Below, in pieces: positions 1 through 5,593 of a stretch of DNA of 19,258 bases. The first letter of the stretch is position 1; each line of letters opens with the position of its first letter. The stretch is from DATDRS01 sp035291605. GTDB taxonomy: Bacteria > Chloroflexota > Anaerolineae > Anaerolineales > UBA6663. The DNA lies in contig DATDRS010000421.1 in assembly GCA_035291605.1 (NCBI GenBank), positions 1 through 19,258 of the forward strand, read 5' to 3'. The notes beneath the pieces were generated by a model. The model was not told the DNA's origin and searched no databases. It saw only the letters and a list, made by a program, of their open reading frames with translations. The translations under genes were made by a program, and so were the position numbers.

Positions 1-14
1 TAGGAGAAGCTACC

Positions 15-455
15 GTGGCTGTCCAAATTGCTAGCGATCGTCCATATCCGCGCTGGACGAACTGGTCGGGTTTTACCCATTCGCCCGGCAGGCTGTCTCC
101 CATGCCATCTTCGGGCAGTTCGATCACCATACAGGCTGTACCGGTGGCGCGGGGAGTGAAACAATGGTCTCTGGAGAGCCGCACCGTCTCAGGTTTGGAC
201 GTCCCGCTGAGAATCTGGGCTGAGACCCTGGCGGATGCCAGCCAGGAGACTCGATTCCAACTCGTCTTCCATTTGGCACCCAGCCAAGTCGTGCTCGCTC
301 AGTTGTTGGCAATGGAGCAAGAACTGCGGCAATTGCCACGCGAAGAGGTGATCCAGCTGGCTCGCCAGGCCAAGGGAAGCTGGAAAAGCACAGAGGCCGA
401 CGCTGTGGCCATCGTCCGTAAACTACGTGACGAATGGGACTCTGACGCCTCCTAA
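15..455 (+). CDS. Hypothetical protein, probable antitoxin partner of the PIN toxin
   Basis: This 146-residue protein is not recognised by sequence. Its role is inferred from position: its TAA stop is directly followed by the ATG of a PIN-domain toxin gene with no space between, the usual antitoxin-then-toxin order of vapBC pairs. The C-terminal third (about residues 95-146) is charged and looks helical (MEQELRQLPREEVIQLARQ...IVRKLRDEW), which would suit a toxin-binding tail. The GTG start at 15 is chosen because an AGGAG Shine-Dalgarno motif lies 8 bases upstream (2-6). The protein is long for a VapB, and the first 50 residues are Pro/Ser-rich and low in predicted structure, so an internal start such as ATG 312 is possible, although it has no visible ribosome site. 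No ribbon-helix-helix, AbrB or Phd domain could be made out by eye. Confidence 0.5.
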   Translation: MAVQIASDRPYPRWTNWSGFTHSPGRLSPMPSSGSSITIQAVPVARGVKQWSLESRTVSGLDVPLRIWAETLADASQETRFQLVFHLAPSQVVLAQLLAMEQELRQLPREEVIQLARQAKGSWKSTEADAVAIVRKLRDEWDSDAS

Positions 456-845
456 ATGCCGGACTATTTTTTTGATACGTCGGTGCTCATTGCCTACTTT
501 CGCAACGAGGACACCCGGTCCGAAGTGTTGTTGGAAGAGGTCCTCAACGGCAAGGCCACTGCCGCGATTTCCGCCATCACGGTAGCCGAAATCTGGTCAG
601 CCAAAAACATTGACGCGGAAACCAGACGCCTCCAACAAGCGGTTGTTCAACTCATGGAGGCCGTGCCTGTGGATGCCTCGGTTGCCAAACGGGGCGGGGC
701 GATCCGGCGAACGCATGGCCTGAAACTGCCAGATGCTTTGGTAGTGGCTTGTTGCCAGGTTAGCGGGGGTAAGTTTTTCTCTAAAGATCCGCATTTTCGG
801 CGAGTGCTAGACCAGCATGAGATTACAGGCGAGGTTTATGGCTGA
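456..845 (+). CDS. vapC: PIN-domain ribonuclease toxin (VapC family)
   Basis: This 129-residue protein has the full acidic set of a PIN domain: D7 in the N-terminal FFDTSVLI strand, E45 in ITVAEIW, D93 in LPDALVVA and D111 in SKDPHF. In VapC toxins these residues hold Mg2+ and cut RNA, often initiator tRNA or rRNA; the target here cannot be told. The length is typical for the family. The ATG abuts the stop codon of the preceding gene and has no clear Shine-Dalgarno site of its own, which suggests translational coupling to the presumed antitoxin. A strong intrinsic terminator follows within 30 bases, so the two genes form a self-contained unit. The catalytic residues are intact, so the toxin is probably functional. 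Confidence 0.88.
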   Translation: MPDYFFDTSVLIAYFRNEDTRSEVLLEEVLNGKATAAISAITVAEIWSAKNIDAETRRLQQAVVQLMEAVPVDASVAKRGGAIRRTHGLKLPDALVVACCQVSGGKFFSKDPHFRRVLDQHEITGEVYG

Positions 846-849
846 AATG

Positions 850-881
850 GCCCCAACGACAGGTTGGGGCTTTTTCTTTTT
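850..881 (+). terminator. Rho-independent terminator after vapC
   Basis: A perfect 8-bp stem (GCCCCAAC at 850-857 paired with GTTGGGGC at 863-870) encloses a 5-base loop, GACAG. It is followed at once by TTTTTCTTTTT. It starts 4 bases after the vapC stop codon and should end the toxin-antitoxin transcript. Confidence 0.9.
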
Positions 882-924
882 CCTCGCTTGCCTTCCCTCC
901 TCACTCACCGATAATTTCCCCTCG

Positions 925-1095
925 ATGAACCCCGACCTTCTGCTCCACCTCGCTGAACAATGCCACATCGTTGCCAATATCAAGAACCTCTTCGCGCAAG
1001 CGGAGGCGATTGAGCGGGCGGTGGGGGTGGCGCGGCGGCGGGCGGAGAGGGTGGACCAGGCAATATTGGCGCGGGCGTTTAGGGGGGAGCTTTGA
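925..1095 (+). pseudogene. HsdS C-terminal fragment (type I restriction specificity subunit remnant), copy 1
   Basis: The reading frame 925-1095 codes for 56 residues that match only the last part of a type I restriction specificity subunit: the start of the conserved coiled coil (IVANIKNLFAQAEAIERA) and the typical end VDQAILARAFRGEL. HsdS proteins are usually 380-450 residues with two target-recognition domains; everything upstream of the tail is missing, and no hsdM or hsdR is nearby. The fragment follows the vapC terminator, and no ribosome site or promoter was seen, so it is called a remnant. Its last 105 bases are the left part of a 185-bp direct repeat found again at 3297-3481. Confidence 0.72.
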
Positions 1096-1175
1096 ACCGC
1101 TGAGGCGCTGACGGCGCTGAGGTCTCTGATTCAGTGTATTCAGCCGCCCTCAGTGTATCAGTGGTTCGGGCGGTG
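991..1175 (+). repeat. 185-bp direct repeat, left copy (HsdS tail plus palindrome)
   Basis: Aligned without gaps to 3297-3481 at a constant offset of 2306 bases. I count about 13 mismatches by eye, 11 of them in the HsdS-tail half (991-1092) and 2 in the palindrome half. The repeat comprises the end of an HsdS reading frame (991-1095) and a 72-bp imperfect palindrome (1095-1166), plus about 9 bases beyond it. Together with the right copy it brackets the three-gene operon at 1342-3190. Confidence 0.88.
1095..1166. repeat. 72-bp imperfect palindrome (REP/MITE-like unit), copy 1
   Basis: The left arm begins AACCGCTGAGGCGCTGA and the right arm ends TCAGTGTATCAGTGGTT. The reverse complement of the right arm (AACCACTGATACACTGA) matches the left arm at most positions, and several of the differences would be G-U pairs in RNA. 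Both arms are built from short GCTGA/ACTGA units 8-10 bases apart. The element starts exactly on the A of the TGA stop of the HsdS tail. It resembles the class of CTGA-rich dispersed palindromes seen in many cyanobacterial and Chloroflexota genomes (recalled, not searched). A second copy lies at 3401-3472. Confidence 0.75.
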
Positions 1176-1247
1176 GCGCGGCGGCGGGCGGACGCGAAGT
1201 GGGTGGAGCAGGCAATACTGGCGCGGGCGTTTAGGGGGGAGTCGTGA
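1173..1247 (+). pseudogene. HsdS C-terminal fragment, second tandem tail after palindrome 1
   Basis: The frame 1173-1247 reads VARRRADAKWVEQAILARAF followed by RGES and a stop. It is the same tail that ends at 1095, so an HsdS end occurs on both sides of the palindrome. The frame runs in phase with the right arm of the palindrome (SVSVVRAVARRRA). Only 24 codons are left. This looks like a duplication, or an element inserted with part of its hsdS target copied. Confidence 0.6.
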
Positions 1248-1258
1248 GGCGGGCCAAG

Positions 1259-1286
1259 TTGCCTTCTATCCACTTCAGGCTAAAAT
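1259..1286 (+). promoter_or_regulatory. Candidate sigma70-type promoter for the TIGR04255 operon
   Basis: TTGCCT (1259-1264, 4 of 6 to the -35 consensus) and TAAAAT (1281-1286, 5 of 6 to the -10 consensus) are separated by 16 bases. They lie about 55 bases upstream of the ATG at 1342, just outside the HsdS-tail remnant. The AT-rich stretch stands out from the GC-rich DNA before it. Confidence 0.45.
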
Positions 1287-1341
1287 ACTGCTTGATACAA
1301 GCCAAGCGCCAACCGATTTCTCTTTCAACCCGGAATATCCT

Positions 1342-2115
1342 ATGCCCTCCCAACAACTGAGCAAAGCCCCCCTGGTCGAGGCAATTCTAGAAATCCGTTG
1401 GAAGCTCATCGAGCAATCGCCGGGGGTTGCGATTGACCCCAAGTATAAAATCCTAGTCGGACGACTGTACGATCGGCTTGGACCAACTTACTCCTTTCAT
1501 GAACCCCTCCCCACTGCCTCAATGCCGGACGAGATGTTGGGCTATGTTGTCCAACACCGGTTTCGTTCGGCAGAAAACCGGTGGCCGCTTGCGCAGGTCG
1601 GGCCAGGAGTCGTGACCCTGAATGAAACCGAAAACTATACCTGGGACGATTTTGAGAGCCGCAGTCATCAGCTGCTCAATCATTTATTCGCGGCCTATCC
1701 CGATGCGCCACATTCCTTGACCATCACTAGCCTGCAATTACGTTACATAGATGCCATCCCGTTCGAGTTCGACCACGACAATATTCTTGCCTTTATGGCA
1801 GACCAGCTTCAAATCAATCTGACCTTTCCACCGAAGATATTTCAAAATGCCCCTATCCATTTCCTCCCGACCGGGTTCAACGTTCTCTTTGCTTTCCCCA
1901 CCACTGACCCCAAAGGTGTTATCCGATTGCGTTTTGCACGCGGGAAGCGTATGGAACGTGATGCATTGATCTGGGAAACTGTTGTACAATCTGATGGGGT
2001 AGATATACCAGAGATGCCGTCTGGATTTCAAGCATGGCTCACTGGCGCGCACACTCTCACCCATAATTTATTCTTCAAGTTGATTGAAGGCCCACTCGAA
2101 GAGAGTTTTCGATGA
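1342..2115 (+). CDS. TIGR04255 family protein
   Basis: This 257-residue protein matches the sporadically distributed TIGR04255 family. The N-terminus has the family-typical pattern KAPLVEAILEIRW (residues 8-20), a central LQLRYIDAIPFE segment (131-142) and a C-terminal AWLTGAHTLTHNLFFKLI segment (231-248). The molecular role of this family is not known to me, and no catalytic motif, membrane segment or signal peptide is visible. ATG 1342 is chosen because the residues upstream of it in the same frame (from 1153) are translated repeat and HsdS-remnant DNA, while a promoter-like sequence lies at 1259-1286. The ribosome site is weak. It is the first gene of a three-gene operon and overlaps the next gene by 4 bases (ATGA). 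The scattered phyletic pattern fits a transferable accessory gene. Confidence 0.75.
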   Translation: MPSQQLSKAPLVEAILEIRWKLIEQSPGVAIDPKYKILVGRLYDRLGPTYSFHEPLPTASMPDEMLGYVVQHRFRSAENRWPLAQVGPGVVTLNETENYTWDDFESRSHQLLNHLFAAYPDAPHSLTITSLQLRYIDAIPFEFDHDNILAFMADQLQINLTFPPKIFQNAPIHFLPTGFNVLFAFPTTDPKGVIRLRFARGKRMERDALIWETVVQSDGVDIPEMPSGFQAWLTGAHTLTHNLFFKLIEGPLEESFR

Positions 2116-2555
2116 CCGCCGCCCCCATGTTACCACCCGCCCGCTATGACTCAGCTACTCATGTTGATGTAGCTCACTTTCCTCGCCGTCTCAACGAGCC
2201 AGGCGCCCTCTACCTCGCCCAACCCAGACTTCCATTCAACTACGCTGGCCTGTGGTCACTCCTGGCTGGGCAAAATGCTTCAGCCGATATAACCTTTCTG
2301 GTGACTGACTTATTCGAGGTGCAGGGCCTGGATGGCGGAGTAACCGGCGGATGGGGGCTACCGCCGCGTGTTAATCGCGCATTCGGAATTATGACCGGTT
2401 CCCAATTTGCTCAACCTCAGCAACCTCAACTAGCACGGCGCATTTCTCTGGCGGAAGCTTGCCGCCTGGCGGTGACGGCTTTGCTGGAGGCGGAGGAGCG
2501 CCGCCAGGCGGAACGCCAGCGCGAGGCCGTTTTTTGGGCAGCCCTGGAAGATTGA
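2112..2555 (+). CDS. Hypothetical protein, middle gene of TIGR04255 operon
   Basis: This 147-residue protein is not recognised. The start ATG overlaps the stop of the TIGR04255 gene (ATGA at 2112-2115), so the two are translationally coupled and probably work together. The first 100 residues look globular with hydrophobic strands (GALYLAQP, YAGLWSLLAG, ADITFLVTDLFEV). They are followed by a Gln/Pro hinge (FAQPQQPQL) and a charged, Ala-rich C-terminal helix (residues about 110-147, LAVTALLEAEERRQAERQ). The form, a small globular part plus a coiled-coil-like tail, would suit a bridging or adaptor protein, but that is a guess. No signal peptide or transmembrane segment is seen. Confidence 0.65.
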   Translation: MTAAPMLPPARYDSATHVDVAHFPRRLNEPGALYLAQPRLPFNYAGLWSLLAGQNASADITFLVTDLFEVQGLDGGVTGGWGLPPRVNRAFGIMTGSQFAQPQQPQLARRISLAEACRLAVTALLEAEERRQAERQREAVFWAALED

Positions 2556-2557
2556 CG

Positions 2558-3190
2558 ATGATTTACGAATTTCCGGCCCTGGATTCCCCTATTCGACAGG
2601 GTGACATATTTCAGACTGTGCCGCGGATTGATGTCAACCTCTCAAAATTGCCAGTCTTTTTAGGCGATGAGTCTCTGTCAGATGATTGGCTTCACGTCTC
2701 GTCATCCAGCAACCCAGTACTGGCCCTGGTGGCGATGCGTCCGGTGCGAGCCATTGTCATCACTCAAGATTGTGATACCGTCCGGGTGGACGACATTGCC
2801 CTGTGTGAAATCGAGCGCTTCGATGTAGTTGAGCCTTCGGGGAAAGGTGCAAAATACCCCACCAAGACCATGAGCGTGATCACCAAACATGCCCGGCTCA
2901 ACTTGAAATGGTTTTATCTCCCGCCTGATCCTGGCTTGGGTTTTAATGATAAGATGGCTGTAGATTTCCATTCAGTGTTGCGCGTATCGCGTACTTATCT
3001 CGAACAAAACCTCTCACAACTGCGTCTCGCCCGCCTGAATCAAGTAGCCACTGAACATTTCCGCGAGCGTCTATCCGAATACTATCGGCGTTACCCCTAT
3101 GATGAATGGTATCCGCTCGACAAGGCCGAATTTGAGGAGTATCGCCGGAGCAAGCCCGAACCTATAGAGCCATTTCCGTGGCAAAGATGA
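2558..3190 (+). CDS. Hypothetical protein with QGDI and ITQDCD motifs
   Basis: This 210-residue protein starts 2 bases after the stop of the preceding gene. ATG 2558 is preferred over longer forms in the same frame because those would overlap the preceding gene by about 100 bases with Gly/Pro-rich low-complexity sequence, and because a GGAAG ribosome-like site lies before 2558. Two motifs stand out: IRQGDIFQTVP near the N-terminus (residues 12-22) and VITQDCDT at 67-74, where a Cys sits between two Asp residues. I have the impression of an uncharacterised family with GDI and (S/T)QDCD motifs but cannot name it. The Asp/Cys cluster could be a metal or active site. The C-terminus (150-200) is helical and rich in Arg, Tyr and Glu. 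The gene ends just before a strong terminator. Confidence 0.7.
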   Translation: MIYEFPALDSPIRQGDIFQTVPRIDVNLSKLPVFLGDESLSDDWLHVSSSSNPVLALVAMRPVRAIVITQDCDTVRVDDIALCEIERFDVVEPSGKGAKYPTKTMSVITKHARLNLKWFYLPPDPGLGFNDKMAVDFHSVLRVSRTYLEQNLSQLRLARLNQVATEHFRERLSEYYRRYPYDEWYPLDKAEFEEYRRSKPEPIEPFPWQR

Positions 3191-3205
3191 CAGTATGGAT
3201 AATCA

Positions 3206-3231
3206 AGCCCGGCTCAGACGCCGGGCTTTTT
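3206..3231 (+). terminator. Rho-independent terminator after the TIGR04255 operon
   Basis: An 8-bp perfect stem (AGCCCGGC at 3206-3213 with GCCGGGCT at 3220-3227) with loop TCAGAC is followed by a run of T ending at 3231. It lies 15 bases after the stop codon at 3190 and closes the three-gene operon. Confidence 0.88.
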
Positions 3232-3245
3232 GTCATTGCCAAGCT

Positions 3246-3401
3246 ATGGTTCTCTTTGCCAAGTATCGTCGCATCGCCGCCAAAATCGAGAGCCTGTTCG
3301 CCCAAGCTGAGGCAATTGAGCAGGCGGTGGGGGTGGCGCGGCGGCGGGCCAAGGAGGTGGATCAGGCGATACTGGCGCGGGCGTTTAGGGGGGAGCTTTG
3401 A
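3246..3401 (+). pseudogene. HsdS C-terminal fragment, copy 2
   Basis: The frame 3246-3401 codes for 51 residues beginning MVLFAKYRRIAAKIESLFAQ and ending VDQAILARAFRGEL. This is again only the coiled coil and C-terminal end of a type I restriction specificity subunit. Compared with copy 1 (925-1095), the last 35 codons are nearly identical, but the residues before them differ (FAKYRRIAAKIESL against EQCHIVANIKNL). The two therefore probably derive from different hsdS alleles or have diverged. As at the left copy, it lies directly behind an intrinsic terminator and lacks all recognition domains. Confidence 0.72.
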
Positions 3402-3481
3402 ACCGCTGAAGCGCTGACGGCGCTGAGGTCACTGATTCAGTGTATTCAGCCGCCCTCAGTGTATCAGTGGTTCGGGCGGTG
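3297..3481 (+). repeat. 185-bp direct repeat, right copy
   Basis: This is the partner of 991-1175, with a constant offset of 2306 bases and no indels. It contains the last 35 codons of an HsdS frame with its stop codon, and the 72-bp palindrome. The palindrome half is almost unchanged between copies (2 differences), while the HsdS half carries 11. Confidence 0.88.
3401..3472. repeat. 72-bp imperfect palindrome, copy 2
   Basis: Same element as 1095-1166 with two base differences (GCTGAAGC for GCTGAGGC, and GGTCACTGA for GGTCTCTGA). The second change improves the internal symmetry of the arms. It again starts at the TGA stop of an HsdS tail. Confidence 0.75.
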
Positions 3482-3556
3482 GGGGCGGCGCAGCGGCGAA
3501 CACGTCGCATGGCCGGTTGCTCGCCCGCGCTTTGTTCAACAGGCGCAGGTGAATTG
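3478..3556 (+). pseudogene. Degenerate HsdS tail after palindrome 2
   Basis: Directly after palindrome 2, in the position of the tail at 1173-1247, the DNA reads as a frameshifted HsdS end. One frame gives VRAVGAAQRRTRR (compare VRAVARRR), the next gives RLLARAL, and a third gives GEL just before TGA. The pieces of AVGVARRR...ILARAFRGEL are thus present but split over three frames. This supports decay of a once-similar tail, but the match is short and made by eye. Confidence 0.35.
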
Positions 3557-3582
3557 ACTCCGCCGACATCTTGTTATACAAA
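3554..3582 (+). promoter_or_regulatory. Candidate promoter upstream of the iol operon
   Basis: TTGACT (3554-3559, 5 of 6 to the -35 consensus) is followed after 17 bases by TACAAA (3577-3582, 4 of 6). An overlapping TATACA at 3575-3580 has a 15-base spacer. It lies about 155 bases before the iolB start, in the first AT-richer stretch after the repeats. No other good candidate was seen between the repeat and iolB. Confidence 0.35.
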
Positions 3583-3738
3583 TACCCCCATTCCTGCCGA
3601 TTGCCTGGTGGCCGGATTTGACGACGTGTTCGCCGCCGCGTACGCCGACCTGCCGTTCAGCACGCTCGTTCAACCTGAGAAGCGGCGCGCGGCGCATTGT
3701 TGGCGCGGGCGTCCACCGCGCCCCGCCGCCGGAGTGAT
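3583..3738 (+). other. Non-coding leader between candidate promoter and iolB
   Basis: No gene is assigned here. Reading frames cross it, but none has a ribosome site or recognisable product. Around 3691-3712 the sequence GCATTGTTGGCGCGGGCGT shares the stretch TTGGCGCGGGCGT with the ILARA-coding part of the HsdS tails, so a further small decayed fragment is possible. No operator or riboswitch was recognised. Confidence 0.3.
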
Positions 3739-4611
3739 ATGGCCCCACCACCTACCCTGCTCATTCACCCTGACCCCGGCGCAGACGAGTACGTGCGCGT
3801 CACGCCGGCGCGCGCCGGCTGGCAGCACCTGCACTTCGCCGCGCGGCGGATGCGCGCCGGTCAGCGCTGGGAGCACCGCACGGGAGAGTCCGAGCTCGCG
3901 CTCGTGATCCTCGGCGGCGCGTGCAGCGTCCGCTCCAGCCGCGGCGCGTGGGCCGAGATCGGACGCCGCCCCAACGTCTTCCGCGGGATGCCGTATGCGC
4001 TCTACCTGCCGCGCCGCACCGAATTCACCCTCGAAGCGCACACCGAAGGTTTCGACGCGGCCTACGGCTGGTGCGAAACAGACGAGGACCACCCGCCCGC
4101 GCTCGTCACGCCGGAGCAGGTCGGCATAGAAATTCGCGGCGGCGCGAACGCCACGCGGCAGATCAACGGGCTGATCAGTCCCGGCTTCGACTGTCACCGG
4201 CTGGTCGCCGTCGAAGTCTACACCCCGTCCGGCAACTGGAGTTCGTATCCTCCCCACAAGCACGACGCGCACCGCGCCGCGCCGGACGGCGCGCTGCTCG
4301 AGGCCGATCTCGAAGAGATCTACTTTTACAAGATTGACCGCCCCGAAGGGTACGCCCTCCAGCGCGTGTACACGAAGGACGGCCGTCTCGACGAAACGCT
4401 GATTGCCCGCGGCGACGACGTGGTGCTCGTCCCGGAAGGCTATCATCCCGTCGTCGCCGCGCACGGTTACGCGGCGTACTATTTGAACTTCCTCGCCGGT
4501 TCGGCGCAGTCCCTCGCCAACAGCGACGATCCCGATTACGCCTGGATCAAGGGGACGTGGACCTGGAAAGACCCGCGCCTGCCGATGGTGTCGCCGGAAA
4601 TGGAGAAGTAG
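3739..4611 (+). CDS. iolB: 5-deoxy-glucuronate isomerase
   Basis: IolB converts 5-deoxy-glucuronate to 2-deoxy-5-keto-D-gluconate, the fourth step of myo-inositol breakdown, in the cytoplasm. The 290-residue protein is a double-cupin of about the usual length (around 270). Metal-site motifs are clear: YPPHKHD (residues 170-176, H173 and H175), LEEIYFYKID (191-200) and VPEGYHPVVA (231-240, H236). The C-terminal LNFLAG is also typical. ATG 3739 is chosen because GGAG lies at 3731-3734 and the family homology starts soon after; an earlier TTG in the same frame would add 14 Arg/Ala-rich residues. It is the first gene of the operon and is separated from iolC by 10 bases. Confidence 0.93.
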   Translation: MAPPPTLLIHPDPGADEYVRVTPARAGWQHLHFAARRMRAGQRWEHRTGESELALVILGGACSVRSSRGAWAEIGRRPNVFRGMPYALYLPRRTEFTLEAHTEGFDAAYGWCETDEDHPPALVTPEQVGIEIRGGANATRQINGLISPGFDCHRLVAVEVYTPSGNWSSYPPHKHDAHRAAPDGALLEADLEEIYFYKIDRPEGYALQRVYTKDGRLDETLIARGDDVVLVPEGYHPVVAAHGYAAYYLNFLAGSAQSLANSDDPDYAWIKGTWTWKDPRLPMVSPEMEK

Positions 4612-4621
4612 CGAGGGGCAG

Positions 4622-5593
4622 ATGTCCCAGTCACACAAGCGCCTCGACGTCCTCACGATGGGCCGCTGCGCGGTGGATTTTTACTGCAACGACATCGGCG
4701 TTCCGCTGAAGCACGCCAAGTCGTTTAACGTGTACGTCGGCGGCTGCCCGGCGAACGTGGCCGTCGGGACGCGGCGGCTGGGGTTGAAATCGCTCATCCT
4801 CACGCGCGTGGGCGCGGAGCCGCTGGGCGATTTCATCCTGCACTTTCTCGAAACGGAAGGCGTGGGGACCGAGGCCATCGTCCGCGATCCGCATCACCTG
4901 TGCGGCCTGGTCGTGCTCGGCATCGAGCCGCCCGACCGGTTCCCGCTCACCTTTTACCGGGAGAACTGCGCCGACATCAACCTCACGCTGGACGACGTGC
5001 GGGCCGCGCCGCTCGACCAGGCGCGCCTCCTCTTCGTCTCCGGCACCGGCTTCTCGCGCGAGCCGAGCGCGAGCGCGACGACGGCGGCGGTGGAGATGGC
5101 GCAGGCCGGCGGCGCGGAGGCGATGCTGGATATTGACTACCGCCCGACGTTGTGGGACGACCCGCGCGCCTTCGGCCCGGCGCTGCGCCGGATCATCGCG
5201 CTGGTTGATCTCGCGGTCGGCACGGAAGAGGAGATCAAAGCCGCGGCCGACGAGCCGGACGTCGAGGCGGCCGTCGCGCGGCTGCTCAGCGTGGGCCGGA
5301 ACCTGCGGGCGCTGGTCGTCAAGCGCGGCCAGCGCGGCGCGACGGTGTTCACCCGCGACGGCGAGCGCATTGACGCGCCGCCCTTCCCGGTCGAAATTCT
5401 GAACGTGATCGGCGCAGGAGACGCTTTTGTGTCGGGTTTTCTCTATGGCTATCGGCGCGGCTGGGACTGGCGCCGGTGCGCGCGTTTCGGCAACGCGACC
5501 GGCGCGATGGTGGTCACGCGCCACGCCTGCGCCAACGACATGCCCTACGAGCAGGAAGCGCTCGAATTTGTGAACGCGCGAGGTGGATTGTGA
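4622..5593 (+). CDS. iolC: 5-dehydro-2-deoxygluconokinase (PfkB family)
   Basis: IolC phosphorylates 2-deoxy-5-keto-gluconate at O6 with ATP, making the substrate of the IolJ aldolase. The 323-residue protein has the PfkB fold signatures: VGGCPANVAVG (39-49), the IolC-typical FYRENCADINLTL (111-123) and the ATP-site VIGAGDAFVSGF (262-273), in which D267 is the catalytic base. Length and motif order match IolC rather than fructokinase. The ATG follows GAGGGG by a few bases. Its stop codon overlaps the GTG start of the next gene (GTGA at 5590-5593), so translation is coupled. Neither iolJ nor the iolC-iolJ fusion seen in some bacteria is present in the window. Confidence 0.93.
   Translation: MSQSHKRLDVLTMGRCAVDFYCNDIGVPLKHAKSFNVYVGGCPANVAVGTRRLGLKSLILTRVGAEPLGDFILHFLETEGVGTEAIVRDPHHLCGLVVLGIEPPDRFPLTFYRENCADINLTLDDVRAAPLDQARLLFVSGTGFSREPSASATTAAVEMAQAGGAEAMLDIDYRPTLWDDPRAFGPALRRIIALVDLAVGTEEEIKAAADEPDVEAAVARLLSVGRNLRALVVKRGQRGATVFTRDGERIDAPPFPVEILNVIGAGDAFVSGFLYGYRRGWDWRRCARFGNATGAMVVTRHACANDMPYEQEALEFVNARGGL

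Noticed and set aside
925..1095. Functional small protein gene from the HsdS-tail frame
   Set aside because: No ribosome site or promoter was found, it follows a terminator, and the sequence equals only the end of a much longer protein.
991..3481. CRISPR array or classical insertion sequence
   Set aside because: There are only two long repeats, 2.1 kb apart, with no spacer series, no transposase and no terminal inverted repeats at the outer edges.
3440..3907. 155-codon plus-strand frame crossing the palindrome, the leader and the start of iolB
   Set aside because: It has no coherent product: it starts inside the repeat and ends within iolB in the wrong frame. Only its first part carries HsdS-like residues.
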